From Mauremys mutica (Eukaryota > Chordata > Testudines > Geoemydidae): DNA of 64,000 bases. How positions within the stretch are numbered: position 1 is the first letter of the stretch; each line of letters opens with the position of its first letter. The translations under genes were made by a program, and so were the position numbers. This document shows positions 20,584-30,737 of this stretch, piece after piece. The stretch covers positions 72,460,618-72,524,617 of the forward strand of contig NC_059080.1 in NCBI RefSeq assembly GCF_020497125.1, read 5' to 3'. Under the pieces are notes generated by a model, which ran no database searches, was not told where the DNA came from, and saw only the letters and a program-made list of their open reading frames with translations.

Positions 20584-20690
20584 GAGCGGCTATAAGCCGC
20601 GGAGGAGAGGGGCGGCTATAAGTCACGGAGATAAGCGGCGGCTACAAGCCGCGGAGGAGAAGGGCGGCTATAAGCCGCGGTGGATAAGGG
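20584..20690 (+). repeat. Array of four short hairpin repeats in ERV leader
   Basis: Units of about 26 bp built on GCGGCTATAAGCCGCGG (GCGGCT/AGCCGC stem, TATA-type loop) start near 20586, 20612, 20639 and 20666; one unit has a disrupted stem (AGTCAC). They stand just upstream of a candidate splice donor GTGAGTA at 20704. Stem-loops at this place are typical of retroviral packaging signals; that role is inferred. Confidence 0.75.
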
Positions 20691-20760
20691 CAGAGCAGCT
20701 AACGTGAGTACCGCTGTATCAGCTGAAGAAAAGATAACACAGAAGCCTTTGTTGTACATT

Positions 20761-21093
20761 ATGAACCGACAGGGGAAAAGAATCTCCCCTGCTGCACTAT
20801 CTTACTTATTAAGAAGAGAGGGGGAGTTGTGGAGGCTCCTCCTGACCGGCCTTCGGGCACAGGATGAGGAGGTGCTCCGCTGGAAGCGAGCCCTGGACGG
20901 GAAGATGTTGGAGTGCACGGCGCAGGCAGAGGCTCGTGCCGTGGCCCCGGAGGTCGTTTGGACCTACAAGCAAGCAAGTTGTTCTGGCAGGAGCCTGGAG
21001 AAGGCGTCCTACACTGGCTGGTTTGAGCCTGGGACAGTGCCGGGAAAACCGTTGTGCTTCTCCGGTATGAGCAGCAACAGCTGGGTGTTCTGA
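20761..21093 (+). CDS. Short ERV leader ORF, hypothetical
   Basis: A 110-codon frame from ATG 20761 (MNRQGKRISP) to TGA at 21091. It is open upstream to 20680 but without ATG. It lies where gag would start, downstream of the primer site and of the candidate donor at 20704. I see no capsid or nucleocapsid motif (no CCHC knuckle, no major homology region), so a gag remnant is possible but unproven. The overlapping minus-strand ORFs are composition shadows. Confidence 0.3.
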   Translation: MNRQGKRISPAALSYLLRREGELWRLLLTGLRAQDEEVLRWKRALDGKMLECTAQAEARAVAPEVVWTYKQASCSGRSLEKASYTGWFEPGTVPGKPLCFSGMSSNSWVF

Positions 21094-21648
21094 CACAGGA
21101 TTTACAGTTTAAAAGAAGCCAAGCAGGGAAAGTAAAAGAACAGCATGAGTTAATCGAAGACAGCTCATTTTTTTCTTTTTGGCCCCGGTCAAGGACATAT
21201 TGCTCACAGCTCAGACTAATGAGAGCTGAAAAACCGCCCAAAAAAGCTAATGAAAGCTGCAAAATCCTGCCAGGCACTAATGGAATGTGTTAGCTGTCTC
21301 CTTTCACAGGTATGGAAGAGCTGCCCAAAGATTCTAGCAGCCCTGCCATTTTTGCAACCAGGAGACTGACTGCCTGGACCCATGATTTTTATTGCAAAAG
21401 ACCCCTTCATATCAGGAGAATTTTCCTACTGATGATTGGCCTAATTTTTTTTTAGTTTTATTGTGCTTTTAAACAGCAGCAATAAAGGACAAGGTAACGT
21501 GCTGGCTAATTTCTCCCTTGTCCGCTGCAGCCCCCACGTTCTGACTATTTCCCCCGTAGAAGCTGAACCACGACGGTGGTGAAAAAGGAGAAAAAACACT
21601 CACAGTATTGACATTGCCAAAGTCCAGAAATTCCTGCCTAAAAAGACA

Positions 21649-21861
21649 TTGGGAACTGATCCTGGTGAAGAGACAAAGAATTGTACACTGGCAGGAAGAA
21701 ATTTGGGACTCCTGCTGAGAAATGTGATATTAATTGGATTTTGGGATTTATTTTACAGGCTGTGCCCTGTGTTTTGGATAAAATTTTTAGCATATATTGC
21801 CCTCTCTAATTGGATTGTAATGATATTACCCCCCCCCCCATTACTAATCCCAGTTTTTTAG
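21649..21861 (+). pseudogene. Hydrophobic 70-codon frame, possible envelope remnant
   Basis: Strongly hydrophobic segments (around FWDLFYRLCP and the following 25 residues) end in a stop shortly before a purine tract at 21928. In complete retroviruses the membrane-spanning tail of the envelope occupies this place. There is no signal peptide, cleavage site or ectodomain. Could equally be chance in T-rich sequence. Confidence 0.25.
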
Positions 21862-21927
21862 AGTTTAATTGTTTGTTGTTTTTAAAGTTTTGAGAAAACT
21901 CAGCCAAAAGGTTTGTTGAGTATTCTC

Positions 21928-21937
21928 AAGGGGGGAG
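21928..21937 (+). other. Internal polypurine-like tract 1
   Basis: AAGGGGGGAG followed by TTGTGGG, strikingly like the 3' tract plus LTR start at 23881-23896 (AGGGGGGAAGTGTGGG). May be a relic of an earlier tract-LTR junction captured inside the element, or a central tract. Confidence 0.45.
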
Positions 21938-23337
21938 TTGTGGGTTGTTTTGGCATAAATTTAGGTAATTTGGGAGGATGGCTTTGAATTTATGTGACCC
22001 TAAGTATTTTTATGTAAAGTGTTTTTGTTAGCCTTACTAGATTTTTGTAAATTTTGTGTTATGTGCTGATTGTTGGTTGTTGTAGATTGCTTGATATTGG
22101 ATGTAGCCTATATTTAAAATAGATAGGTTGATTGCAGATGTTGTATTTAAAGTTATGCATGAAAATGTAGCCCCCACGGTGGGAAAGTATAGATAATTGT
22201 TTGTTGTAGAGACTAGAAGGGTGGGGGCTGGTTAAGAAGTACACCCTCCTAGCTAAATTGATAGTGGGATAAGTTAGTGTTTATGAAAGGAACGGTTTAG
22301 CAAGAGGAAAAAAGGATCGGGCCCAGACGGCGGGCAACAGACTACAAGCTTGGAAAACTGGTTGATAACCTTGAGGGTGTAGTTGAGAAAAGGTATTTAA
22401 CTACAAGCGAGTAATGTTAGGCAGAGTAAAAAGTTAACTCTGTGGTTGCTGGAGGGAATAACAGTTGAATTTTGTAAAGATGCTAAAGAGTAACGTTTTT
22501 TGGTATTTTTGAAATGTTTGTAAATAAATTTAGGCAAAGAAATTAGTTTGCAATTGTTTGGCCATGAATATTTTGTTGCATTAGTTGAAGATTGTATATT
22601 GTGCTATGTAATTGTAATTGTATTAGGCTAAGGGCATATAAGTGGTGATGTTTTTTTTTAGTGTTAAAAAGTAGAAGTTAATAGTAAGAACCCTTAAGCT
22701 GTGAATAGCTTTGAATTTAGAAGTAAACCAGGATGCAATTGTATTATTGTAAATGATTTAATGGATGATGTAATTTTTTTTTGCTTGATAGTAATAAGGG
22801 TATTTGTATATTGTATGTAATGATTGCTTGCCCAGTAGGGGTAGTTTTGTTTTTGTTTTTTAGATATTTAAGAGAATTGATGTTAGCTGTATAGTATTTG
22901 ATGTACCATGCATTTATTGATAGAGTTGAAATTTATGTTTTGTGTTTTATGTTTTGTTTGTTTCTGGCCAGAATTATTGTTGTGTTGTTAAGATTTTTAT
23001 GTGGTTTATGTTGTGTTTTTTCTAGGACCCCCCCCTCCCTCAGTGTCAGTTTGATCACCTGACATATGAGGGATGAATTGGTAATAGAAATTTGTCACAA
23101 TTTGGTGTGCAATAGAGAATGGGGGAATCCTGCAGAATTTACACCATTTTTTGTTGTTGTATTTTGATGTTTTATGTTTTGTTTTGTTTGATGTTGTTGG
23201 TGTTGTATGTTATGAATTGCATGGTTATAGGTGAGCCCTGTAGCATAAGATATATTATTTTTTTTTGTTTTGTTTTGCATGCCTTTTGCTATAAGGTTTG
23301 GAGTAGTTTTTTGGATGTTTTTAATTTTTTTGTGTTT
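21938..23337 (+). other. T/G-rich, C-poor ERV interior
   Basis: About 1.4 kb with many TTTG and TTGT words and very few C residues (for example 22621-22680 holds only two). No open frame and no homology recognised. The bias is strand-specific and unlike the GC-rich leader and the Harbinger flanks. Confidence 0.6.
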
Positions 23338-23353
23338 AAGAATAGGGGGGAGA
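23338..23353 (+). other. Internal polypurine-like tract 2
   Basis: AAGAATAGGGGGGAGA followed by TGTCCGG. As at 21928, purine tract plus TG looks like a tract-LTR junction. The 500 bp that follow have normal base composition and no recognised gene. Confidence 0.4.
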
Positions 23354-23874
23354 TGTCCGGTTGCATCTTCCCTATGCTGCCTTGGTGGAAAATTACAGCA
23401 GCGTGGTCACAAGAACAGAGGGATGAGATAAAGTTGTTATGAGAAAGTAGGGAACTGCCAGAGCGAGGCAAATGCCAGGTGGCCTAACTGGGATCAGATA
23501 AGTTGCATGGGAAATGGGAATTTAGTAAGCAAGGTGGATTCCGGCGAAGTGGGTCCGGCCTTGGCTGATTTTGGCGCAGAGTGCCATAAATACTACGGCC
23601 TTTGCTTGCCCCATGTTGCTGCAGTGGAAGCCCTTATTGGAAATCTGCTTTGTGGCTGTTTGCACATTGACAGAACCCTCCTGGCCCCTTGGGCCACTTG
23701 CATCACCTGGAGGGGGGATGTGATAGGTGAGAGCAGGGCACTGCGGAAGATATTGTTACGGTTTAGTTAGGCAGCTGGTGTTTAAATTTGCTTTTAGTTT
23801 TGCTGTGTAATAGATTGTAGTAATGTGATGCTATGAGCTGGGAATATTTTGCTGTGCCTTCCCTTTTTTATTAT

Positions 23875-23890
23875 GAGAAGAGGGGGGAAG
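23875..23890 (+). other. 3' polypurine tract
   Basis: GAGAAGAGGGGGGAAG directly abuts the 3' LTR, the expected place for plus-strand priming during reverse transcription. Confidence 0.85.
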
Positions 23891-24181
23891 TGTGGGATTG
23901 TTGTGCATGAGAGTGTGGGAAACTGATATGCAAGTTTCTAGGATGAGGCTAGTTCTTATCTGCTGGTAGGCAGTAATAGGATAATAAATTAAAAAGCTGT
24001 CTAGGATGATGTTACCCAATGAAGTTACAGTTGCTGCCTGTGTGTATTTTATTAACCAATTAGCAATTGCTTGATTGCTTGCTTTAAGTGTATAAAGATG
24101 TATGCTGGAGAGAATTAAAATGACTTTGCTTTCAATCATATTGATGGTCGAGCTCTGTCCACGCACGCCTGCGCTGCAACA
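23891..24181 (+). repeat. 3' LTR (291 bp), identical to the 5' LTR
   Basis: Same sequence as 19766-20056 with no difference found. Followed by the second copy of the TSD at 24182-24187. Confidence 0.93.
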
Positions 24182-24412
24182 CTGTGGGATACCGCCCGGA
24201 GGCCAATACCGTCGATCAGCGGCCACACTAACCCTAATCCGATATGGTAATACCGATACTAGCGTTACTCCTCTCGTTAGGGAGGAGTACAGAAACCGGT
24301 TTAAAGAGCCATTAAAATCGATATAAGGTGCCTCCTAGTGTGGACGGTTGTGGCGTTAAATCGGTTTTACACTCCTAAAACCGATTTAAACGCCTAGTGT
24401 AGACCAGGCTTA

Positions 24413-24742
24413 GTCCTCACCATGCCACAAAGGGGAGCAGGAAGGAATAAAGACCACTACGTGCATCAGAGCAGAGACTCCATACTTCCCCTCACAAATA
24501 AATGGTCTGGAGGAATTGGGGAGTGCCATAGCTGTGCCCCACTACACACCAGCTAGTGGAAATGGTCAGGCACCAACAGATGTACCCTGAAAAGGAGTGA
24601 AGTGACTTAATAACCACTTGTCTTCAAAGCAACAGGGGAAGAGGAGAGGGATTATGCCTCTGAGTTACAGTTCCTTCCTGGAGTTCTTCCCGGGTGGTAA
24701 AGCTACACACTACCCTTTACAAAGGGCTCAGTGAGCCTAAAG
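24413..24742. other. Unassigned sequence right of Harbinger A
   Basis: No gene or repeat I can name. Confidence 0.4.
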
Positions 24743-25199
24743 CAGGAGTCTCAAATACGTGGCCCGCAGAGTTATTTCCTGCAGCCGCCAAGCTCCCCTC
24801 ACCCGCCGCCGCCCCCAGCACGCCGCGTCCCCAGTCCTCTGCCTATCTCCAGGCGCTTCCCTGTTTGGCGGCGCTTAGTGCTTTCCAGGAGGGAGGGGGA
24901 AGAGCGGGGAACCGCGTGCTCAGGGGAGGAGGCGGGGCAGGGGAAGGGGTTGCAATAGGGGCAGGGAGGGGGTGGAGTTGGGGTGAGGACTTTGGGGCAG
25001 GGGTTGGAATGGGGGCGGGGAAGGGGTGGGAAGAGGCAGGGCAGGGGCAGGGCCTCATGGAAGGGGTGGAGTGAGGGCAGGGCCGGGGGCAGAGGGTGGG
25101 GCTTTTGTATCTATATGAAAAGGTGTCAGTGATGCGGCCCTTGGGCCAATGTACTAGTCCTCATGTGGCCTTCGTGGTGATTTGAGTTTGAGATCCCTG
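24743..25199. mobile_element. hAT-like non-autonomous element, 8 bp TSD
   Basis: Left end CAGGAGTCTCAAATACG and right end complementary to CAGGGATCTCAAACTCA. Flanks are gcctaaag (24735-24742) and gcttaaag (25200-25207), 7 of 8 identical. The inside is GC-rich with GGCAGGGG/GGGGTGGA repeats that create false ORFs (24694-25074 and others). The end word TCTCAAACTC with GCGGCCC is typical of a widespread vertebrate hAT family. Confidence 0.8.
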
Positions 25200-25237
25200 G
25201 CTTAAAGGCTCAGTTTATCCCTATATTAAAATTCATT

Positions 25238-25311
25238 GGGTCAGATCCTCAACTGATGTAAATCAGTGTAGCTCCATTTATGCTGATTTACATCAGCTGA
25301 GGGTCTGGCCC
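25238..25311. repeat. Short palindromic repeat (TCAGATCCTCAACTGATGTAAA type)
   Basis: GGGTCAGATCCTCAACTGA is mirrored by TCAGCTGAGGGTCTGGCCC, with GATGTAAATCAG opposite CTGATTTACATC. Related decayed copies lie near 4076-4145, 12728-12841, 42891-42976, 47507-47643, 52385-52460 and 57292-57450. An old, abundant fold-back repeat. Confidence 0.7.
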
Positions 25312-27035
25312 ATACACAAGAGAGAAGAGAACTAATTGCATGAAAAGTCTAAGTCAATAGAGATCTACTGAATGATTATGGTAATGAAAATAGTGAGGGA
25401 TACAAGAATGAAAAAAAATGCAACATATTACACCATTTGTCTAAGGTTGTAGAAAATAGCGTATGATTGACATTATAATCGATTGTTTCAAAAATAATAT
25501 GTCATCATGTCACTAAAGATTGCCCATAAGTGTGAATCTGTGAAGGCTGAATATGGAAACCTAGTTTTTTTATTTCCTGATCTCAAGTGCTTAACTGTGC
25601 AGCTTTTCCATAGATTTTGTATGGAATCCACATAGTGATATTAATGGCCTAAATTTCAAAAATAAAGAGTAATTTTCAGCGCCTCAGGTTTTGAGTGAAC
25701 AGTTTGAAACACCTTAAAAGGCCTGGTCTTCAGAAATGCTCAGCACCTGCTCTCTCACAATCAAGCCCTAAAACTATCTCAGATTGCCCAAAGATTGAGG
25801 CACCCCAAACCACTAGTCATTGAAAAAGTAGTCTTGATTTATCTATATGGGGTTATATATTCACTAAACATTATATCAAATTTTCTAAATACTGATACTG
25901 TACATAGTCATTTTTTTCTTTTTTGACAGGAATGAATGTTGTGTATTTTAAAATATTTTATTTACTTATTTATTATTTAATATAATTTTTATTTAATATT
26001 TAAATATTTTTAAAATAATTTAAAACAAAAGTAACTTAAAGCAGTAACCTTTTTTTCAGTGGGACTTATATCCAGCAATGATACTCATCCTATTTACAAT
26101 AGCAAAGAAACTGTGCACTCAACAACAGTAAGGATGTCCCCAGACAAATAAACTGAGAGAACAAAGTGATCTGAGTTAGTGCCAGACTTGCAACAACATC
26201 CATTACCTCTGGGTAAAAGGGAAATGCTTATTTTTACCCTGTATGAACTGGATTCTTTCTCACTTTTGCACTATTAACCTCCCTTCATGTTTATATTTAG
26301 TCCAGAATCTGTATGTAAATACAGCCACAAGCAGGAAAGGTCACTTGCAATACTTGTGTAAACTCTCAAATGCTGAACAGAGCTAGGATTGGACATTTGG
26401 CTGCTCTCCTCACTCATGACTCAGCACACCCTTGACCTATTACATTGTGCATGTATCTAAGTAGAATGTAGTACCTTAGAAGTCAGAAAAGCAGAGGACA
26501 CTCTTTGCAACTGCAAAATTGTAAAGAAATTATAGCACAAGTGCCAACAGTTTATATGCAAAGCCATACATATTTCCCCCACCCAAACAAGATTGTGAGA
26601 TCCACAAAGCATGATACCCCCACCCTGACTCCCTTCACCTGTGACTGGGTTTGGATGTGGCAGTAGCTTCTAAGAGCCAGTCGGAAGAGCTCAGAATCAG
26701 TTTTCAAATGCTCAGCACCCATAAGGGGTGCCAAATCATCAAAAGAGCTCAGCTCCCATTTAGACACATTAATAAGGACTAGATTTTTTAAAGTCCTCAG
26801 CACCTAGCAACTCCCTCTGTGAATCAAGGCTAGATTTTTAAGGGCTCCTCATCCAGTGTGCACCCAACATAGCAGTTTCATCTACTAGATAGGACCCATA
26901 AAGTCTCATGGGAGTTCTGCATGCAGGACTGTCAGGTGTCTGCCTATCTCACTTAACTCAGTGAGGGGAATGAGAAGCAACTTTTGTATGATGTTAACTG
27001 CCTTCTCGGGTGAATTAATAGTTTAATAAATATTG
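25312..27035. other. Unassigned AT-rich intronic sequence
   Basis: Includes a very AT-rich patch at about 25930-26035 (TTATTTA/AATATT words). No exon or element ends recognised. Confidence 0.45.
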
Positions 27036-28363
27036 ATGCCAGAAAGAACTATTATAATGATCTATTCTGACCTCCTGGGCCTTAGATTTCATCCAGTGAT
27101 TCCTGCATCTAGCACTATAATTTAAAGCATATATTTTTGAAAGACATCCAGTCTTGATTTAAAGAGTATAGGTGTGACACTCTGTACCTTGGGGGAACCC
27201 CCATGTTCATCTTTATAAAATGATTGTGTGGTATCCAATGCAAAGTTTGCCATGTTGGGTGTCTTCAGAAGGCTCATGATGCACTGAGCATGATTGTTAT
27301 AGTGATGTTATAGTAATTGTTACAGTAATGTTATAGTAAGGTTATAGGTTATAATTTCATGTATGTATTTATGAGGCTGAAAATATATCCTCATGGCTTA
27401 AAGCAAACCCATGCAAAAGCTCTCCAAGAACAGAGAGGCAGTTCACACCTCATCAGGGCATGGATGGGACAAACCCAGCCCAGCCTCACAGGAACAATGG
27501 ATACTGGCTTAGGCAGCAACAAAAGAATCTGTTAGACTCTAGAGGGAGTCACCCCCCTTCCTTTGGTCAGTTTGGAACTGCGATGTGGTAATGCTCACCT
27601 GACTCTGATGGTGGGGGAGCAAAGCCAAGAGGAAAGAAAGGACATGATAAAAGGGAGAGACGTTTTGCCATGCTCTCTCCCTTCCACCTACATCTACAGA
27701 CACCACCACCACCAAGCGACTGAAATGCTGATCAAAGGAGAGAACCTGACTGAAAAGTAACCAGCCAGCCTATGGTGAGACGCATCTAAATTTTTAAGGA
27801 CATTGAAAGTGTTAAGATCAGCTTAGAATACATTTTGCTTTTATTTCATTTGACCAAATCTGACTTGTTATGTTTTAACTTATAATCACTTTAAATCTAT
27901 CTTTACAGCTAATAAATCTGTTTGTTGATTCTACCTGAAGCAGTGTGTTCTGTTTGCAGTGTGTCAGAGGCTCCCCTTGGGATAACAAGCCTGGTACATA
28001 TCAATTTCTTTGTTAAATTGACAAACTCATATAAGCTTGCAGTATCCAGTGGACATAACTGGACACTACAAGACCGAGGTTCCTAGGGTTGCATCTGGGA
28101 CCGGAGATATTGGCTAGTGTCATTCGCTTGCAAGTAGCTGGTAGCAGCTTACACGCCAGACACTGTGCGTGAACAGCCCAGGAGTTGGGGTTCTCACAGC
28201 ACAGCAAGGTAAGGCTGGCTCCCAGAGTCAAGGATTGGAGTGACCTAGCAGATCATTGGTCCAGACAACACCAGAGGGGAACATCACAATAAGTGATGGA
28301 GAATTTACCATATCCCCAGGTAACCAGTTCCAGTGGTTGATAATCTTTAATGTTAAAATTATA
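27036..28363 (-). mobile_element. CR1 LINE 3' fragment split by a solo LTR
   Basis: The CR1-type 3' end reads TTCTGACCTCCTG at about 27065, continues through AAAGACATCCAGTCTTGATTT (27142 onward), is interrupted at 27172, and resumes at 28289 with AAGTGATGGAGAATTTACC. The joined order matches the CR1 3' region as I know it from turtles and birds. Minus orientation. Confidence 0.75.
27173..28288 (+). mobile_element. Solo LTR, about 1.1 kb, inserted in CR1
   Basis: Begins TGTGACACTCTG and ends ATCACA, flanked by atagg and ataag, a likely 5 bp duplication with one mutation. An AATAAA-type signal (AGCTAATAAATC near 27909) lies in the 3' third. A related LTR lies in opposite orientation at 34521-35905. 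No internal retroviral sequence. Class not determined. Confidence 0.78.
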
Positions 28364-29280
28364 GAATATTGCACTTTTATAGCAACTTCCATCAAAGAAC
28401 TCTGATTGTTTTATAAATAGTAACGAATTTGGCCTCACAACACCCCAGCTGGGTACCCTAAATAGTAATATCCCCATTTTACCAGGGCACAGAAAAGTTA
28501 AGGGCAACATTTACAAAGTGGCCTCCAATTCTGGGTGCTTTAATTTTTGGTTGCCCAGCCTGGAACACATTTAGTCTCGTTTTCAGGTTAACACCTCATT
28601 GACTTCAGTGGAAATGTAAAAATTCAGCACTTAGATAAATCATGCCTAAAGTGTCTTCACTTGCATGAAAGTGCATGAAATGTAGTGCAGAGACTTCTTT
28701 TGAAAATGTTGGGCTAAGTGAGTTGGCCACGGTCATGAAGGAAGTCTTTGGCAGAGTCAGGGCAAGAACACAGGTCTCCATGCTCCTCAACTACAACACT
28801 ATCTTTCTTACTCTCTGGCTATTTTTCTCACCCTTTGCTGTTGTTATAGGATTCGTATGATGGATCTAGTTCCTGATGTTATTCTCTCCCTAGGAGCATG
28901 TAACATGGTTATTAGGGGAAGCAGAATATGGAACTAAGATCTGAGAACAGATTTTTTTTCTCCCATTGGATTCCAGTAAAGGAGAGCCTTACGGCTAATG
29001 AAATGTTTGTTGTGGAAATGGTTTTAGAAAATATTATTGGAGATGGCTATTTTTTCCAGATTGTACATGTGAGGTTTCCAGGATTCAGATCCTATGTCCC
29101 CCTCCCCAAATTTAAATCAGGACCACTGATTCAGAAAGTAATACCACATAGTAAGTGTCTCACAACTTCAGCCACCGCAGACAGACACGCAGACAGAGGC
29201 TGGCAGGCCCGAGAGATCACTGAATGCAAAGGGGTTAACGCTTGCCCCTGAGCGTGGGGAAAAGGAGGAAAATAACAGGA
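28364..29280. other. Unassigned sequence left of the CpG-rich segment
   Basis: No exon recognised. The 107-codon ORF at 28928-29251 has no known motif. Confidence 0.4.
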
Positions 29281-29920
29281 AACTGAGTAAGCTGCTCCTT
29301 CGCTGTCCGCGGGAGAGAGTTCCAGTGGCGGAGGGGAGATGCCTCCAGCCGTGATGCCGCTTTCGGGCAGGTTACCAGCCCTGCAGGCTGCACCCTCCCT
29401 CTGCCTGCCGGTAGCACAAAGAATGACCGCTAGTTACCCCGCTGCTGCAGCAGCGCTTCTCCCCCAGAGCCACAGACAAAGCGGTGCCGCCTCCCCACTC
29501 AGCTGAGCTGAGCTCCCTTCCCGGAACCTCCCTGTCTCCCGATGCGGCTCCGTGCCACGGATCCTGCCCCCTCGCCATGTCCCGGTGCCATTCAACCCCT
29601 CTGGTCCACGCTGCCGCTGGAGCAGCCTCCCCTGCAGCGCGCCGGCCCAGCCACACTCACCGCTCGGGGCCCGAGCCAGCTCTGCGGCTCGCAGGGCTTT
29701 ATTCCCGGCTCTCGCCGAAACTTGCTGCTTTCCTCCAAGCCCCTGGCTTTGTTGCCGTCCTGCCTATCATCCTCAGCCCCGGCTCCGCTCAGCCTCCCCG
29801 CGCCAGCCCAGCCGGTTCCCTCCCCTTGGCCCGGGGGGTGCTGGACTGGGGCTTATTTTTGGTAGGAGGCTGCGGCTGATCGCTGCCCTTTTGCCCCCAG
29901 AACAGCTCGTCTTCCGCATG
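29281..29920 (-). promoter_or_regulatory. CpG-rich segment, candidate SLC16A14 promoter and noncoding exon 1
   Basis: The only GC- and CpG-rich stretch in the window that does not look like a mobile element (29290-29900: CGCTGTCCGCGGG, GCGCGCCGGCC, CCCCGCGCC). On the minus strand GAGCG followed by GTGAGTGT gives a strong splice donor with exon end at 29661. AATAAG/TATA-like words on the minus strand lie near 29850-29862. The first coding exon of SLC16A14 at 10404-10680 needs an upstream noncoding exon on this strand. The ORFs of up to 144 codons here are not supported as genes. Direction and transcription start are inferred. Confidence 0.5.
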
Positions 29921-30737
29921 ATCCTGTATCCATCCAGGGCAATTTCAGCTCTACACGCTCTCTCATGTGCCAATGATACCGGCTAATTCTGGTTTAGCGG
30001 AAGAGATTTGCAATCCTCTCACATGCACACTCTTGTGGTTGGATGAAGTTTATCGCTGCACAGGTTATCACTGGAAATTTACATCTAGCTCTGAGTTACA
30101 AGAGGTGACCCAATAAAAGCGGCTCGTAATCAAGATTTTATTGGCCGTTCAGTTTCACTTGGCTGTGTAACCCTCCCAGAAGCTGTGGCAGAGCACACAT
30201 TTTCAAAGCACTCCAGGAGTAAGACTTGCAGGATTGGCAAGAAGCGCAGAGAGCAGAGGACAGGTTTGAAGTGTTTGTGGTAGCCAGTGTTACTAGATGT
30301 GCTCCAGCATTCTGTACCAGTTGGAGTTTCCTAAGCGCAGAAGTTTTCATGCCCAGCTCTGGCATGTATGGCTGTCATCCAGAGGCGATAAAGGCATGAA
30401 TAACTGAGTCCAGGTCAACGTTTGTCAAGATGGCCAAGGTCTTGCAATGTTAGTTGGCCAAATAAAGCATTGAAATGATGCAGTATAAGATGAAAAAATG
30501 ATGTGGGCAGTTTATTTTAATTTTAATTGTTTTCCTGGGGTTCAAATTAATATTTATTATCTAAAAAAATTTTAAGTGGATGTAGTGCTTGTGAAACATA
30601 CCAGATTGGCAATCCAGGAAAGGGAAGTCTTCCATTTATCCACAAAATAGGTTCAGGAAGAGCAGCCAGCAGGGCTAGTTTATCCACACCTCCTCAACAA
30701 TGTTTGCACAAGAGAGGCCTGTGGAGAGAGCAATGTC
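29921..30737. other. Unassigned intergenic sequence
   Basis: Upstream of the presumed SLC16A14 promoter. Nothing recognised. Confidence 0.35.

Larger units (their letters stand above)
19766..24181 (+). mobile_element. Non-coding endogenous retrovirus with identical LTRs
   Basis: A 4416 bp provirus: 5' LTR 19766-20056, interior 20057-23890, 3' LTR 23891-24181. The two 291 bp LTRs are identical base for base in my comparison and the 6 bp TSD is perfect, so insertion is recent. The primer site matches tRNA-Trp and a purine tract precedes the 3' LTR. No gag, protease, reverse transcriptase or integrase was found in any frame, so it must have moved with enzymes from another virus. The interior comprises a tandem-repeat GC-rich leader, a short ORF, a possible membrane-protein remnant, and about 1.4 kb of T/G-rich, C-poor sequence. 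It is inserted in the Myb-side flank of Harbinger A, in plus orientation. Confidence 0.93.
15745..24409. mobile_element. PIF/Harbinger element A, apparently autonomous, interrupted by an ERV
   Basis: Termini are GGGGTACGTCTACACTA on the left and the complement of GCCTGGTCTACACTAGGCG on the right, flanked by CTA (15742-15744) and TTA (24410-24412). Removing the ERV and its TSD leaves about 4.2 kb. Contents: transposase on the plus strand (16113-17342), Myb/SANT-like gene on the minus strand in two exons (19601-19049 and 18146-17620), and a third exon (ORF3, 18650-18943, plus) within the Myb-like intron. Transposase and Myb-like genes converge, with polyadenylation signals facing each other at 17497-17536. 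This is the standard two-gene Harbinger plan plus ORF3. The open frames and D-D-E triad suggest recent activity, but one terminal stop in the transposase and the ERV in the Myb flank may have altered it. Confidence 0.9.

Noticed and set aside
19679..20626. 315-codon minus-strand ORF
   Set aside because: Antisense of the ERV leader tandem repeats and LTR; repeats of the same peptide mirror the DNA repeat.
24694..25074. 126-codon glycine-rich ORF
   Set aside because: Interior of a GC-rich hAT-like element.
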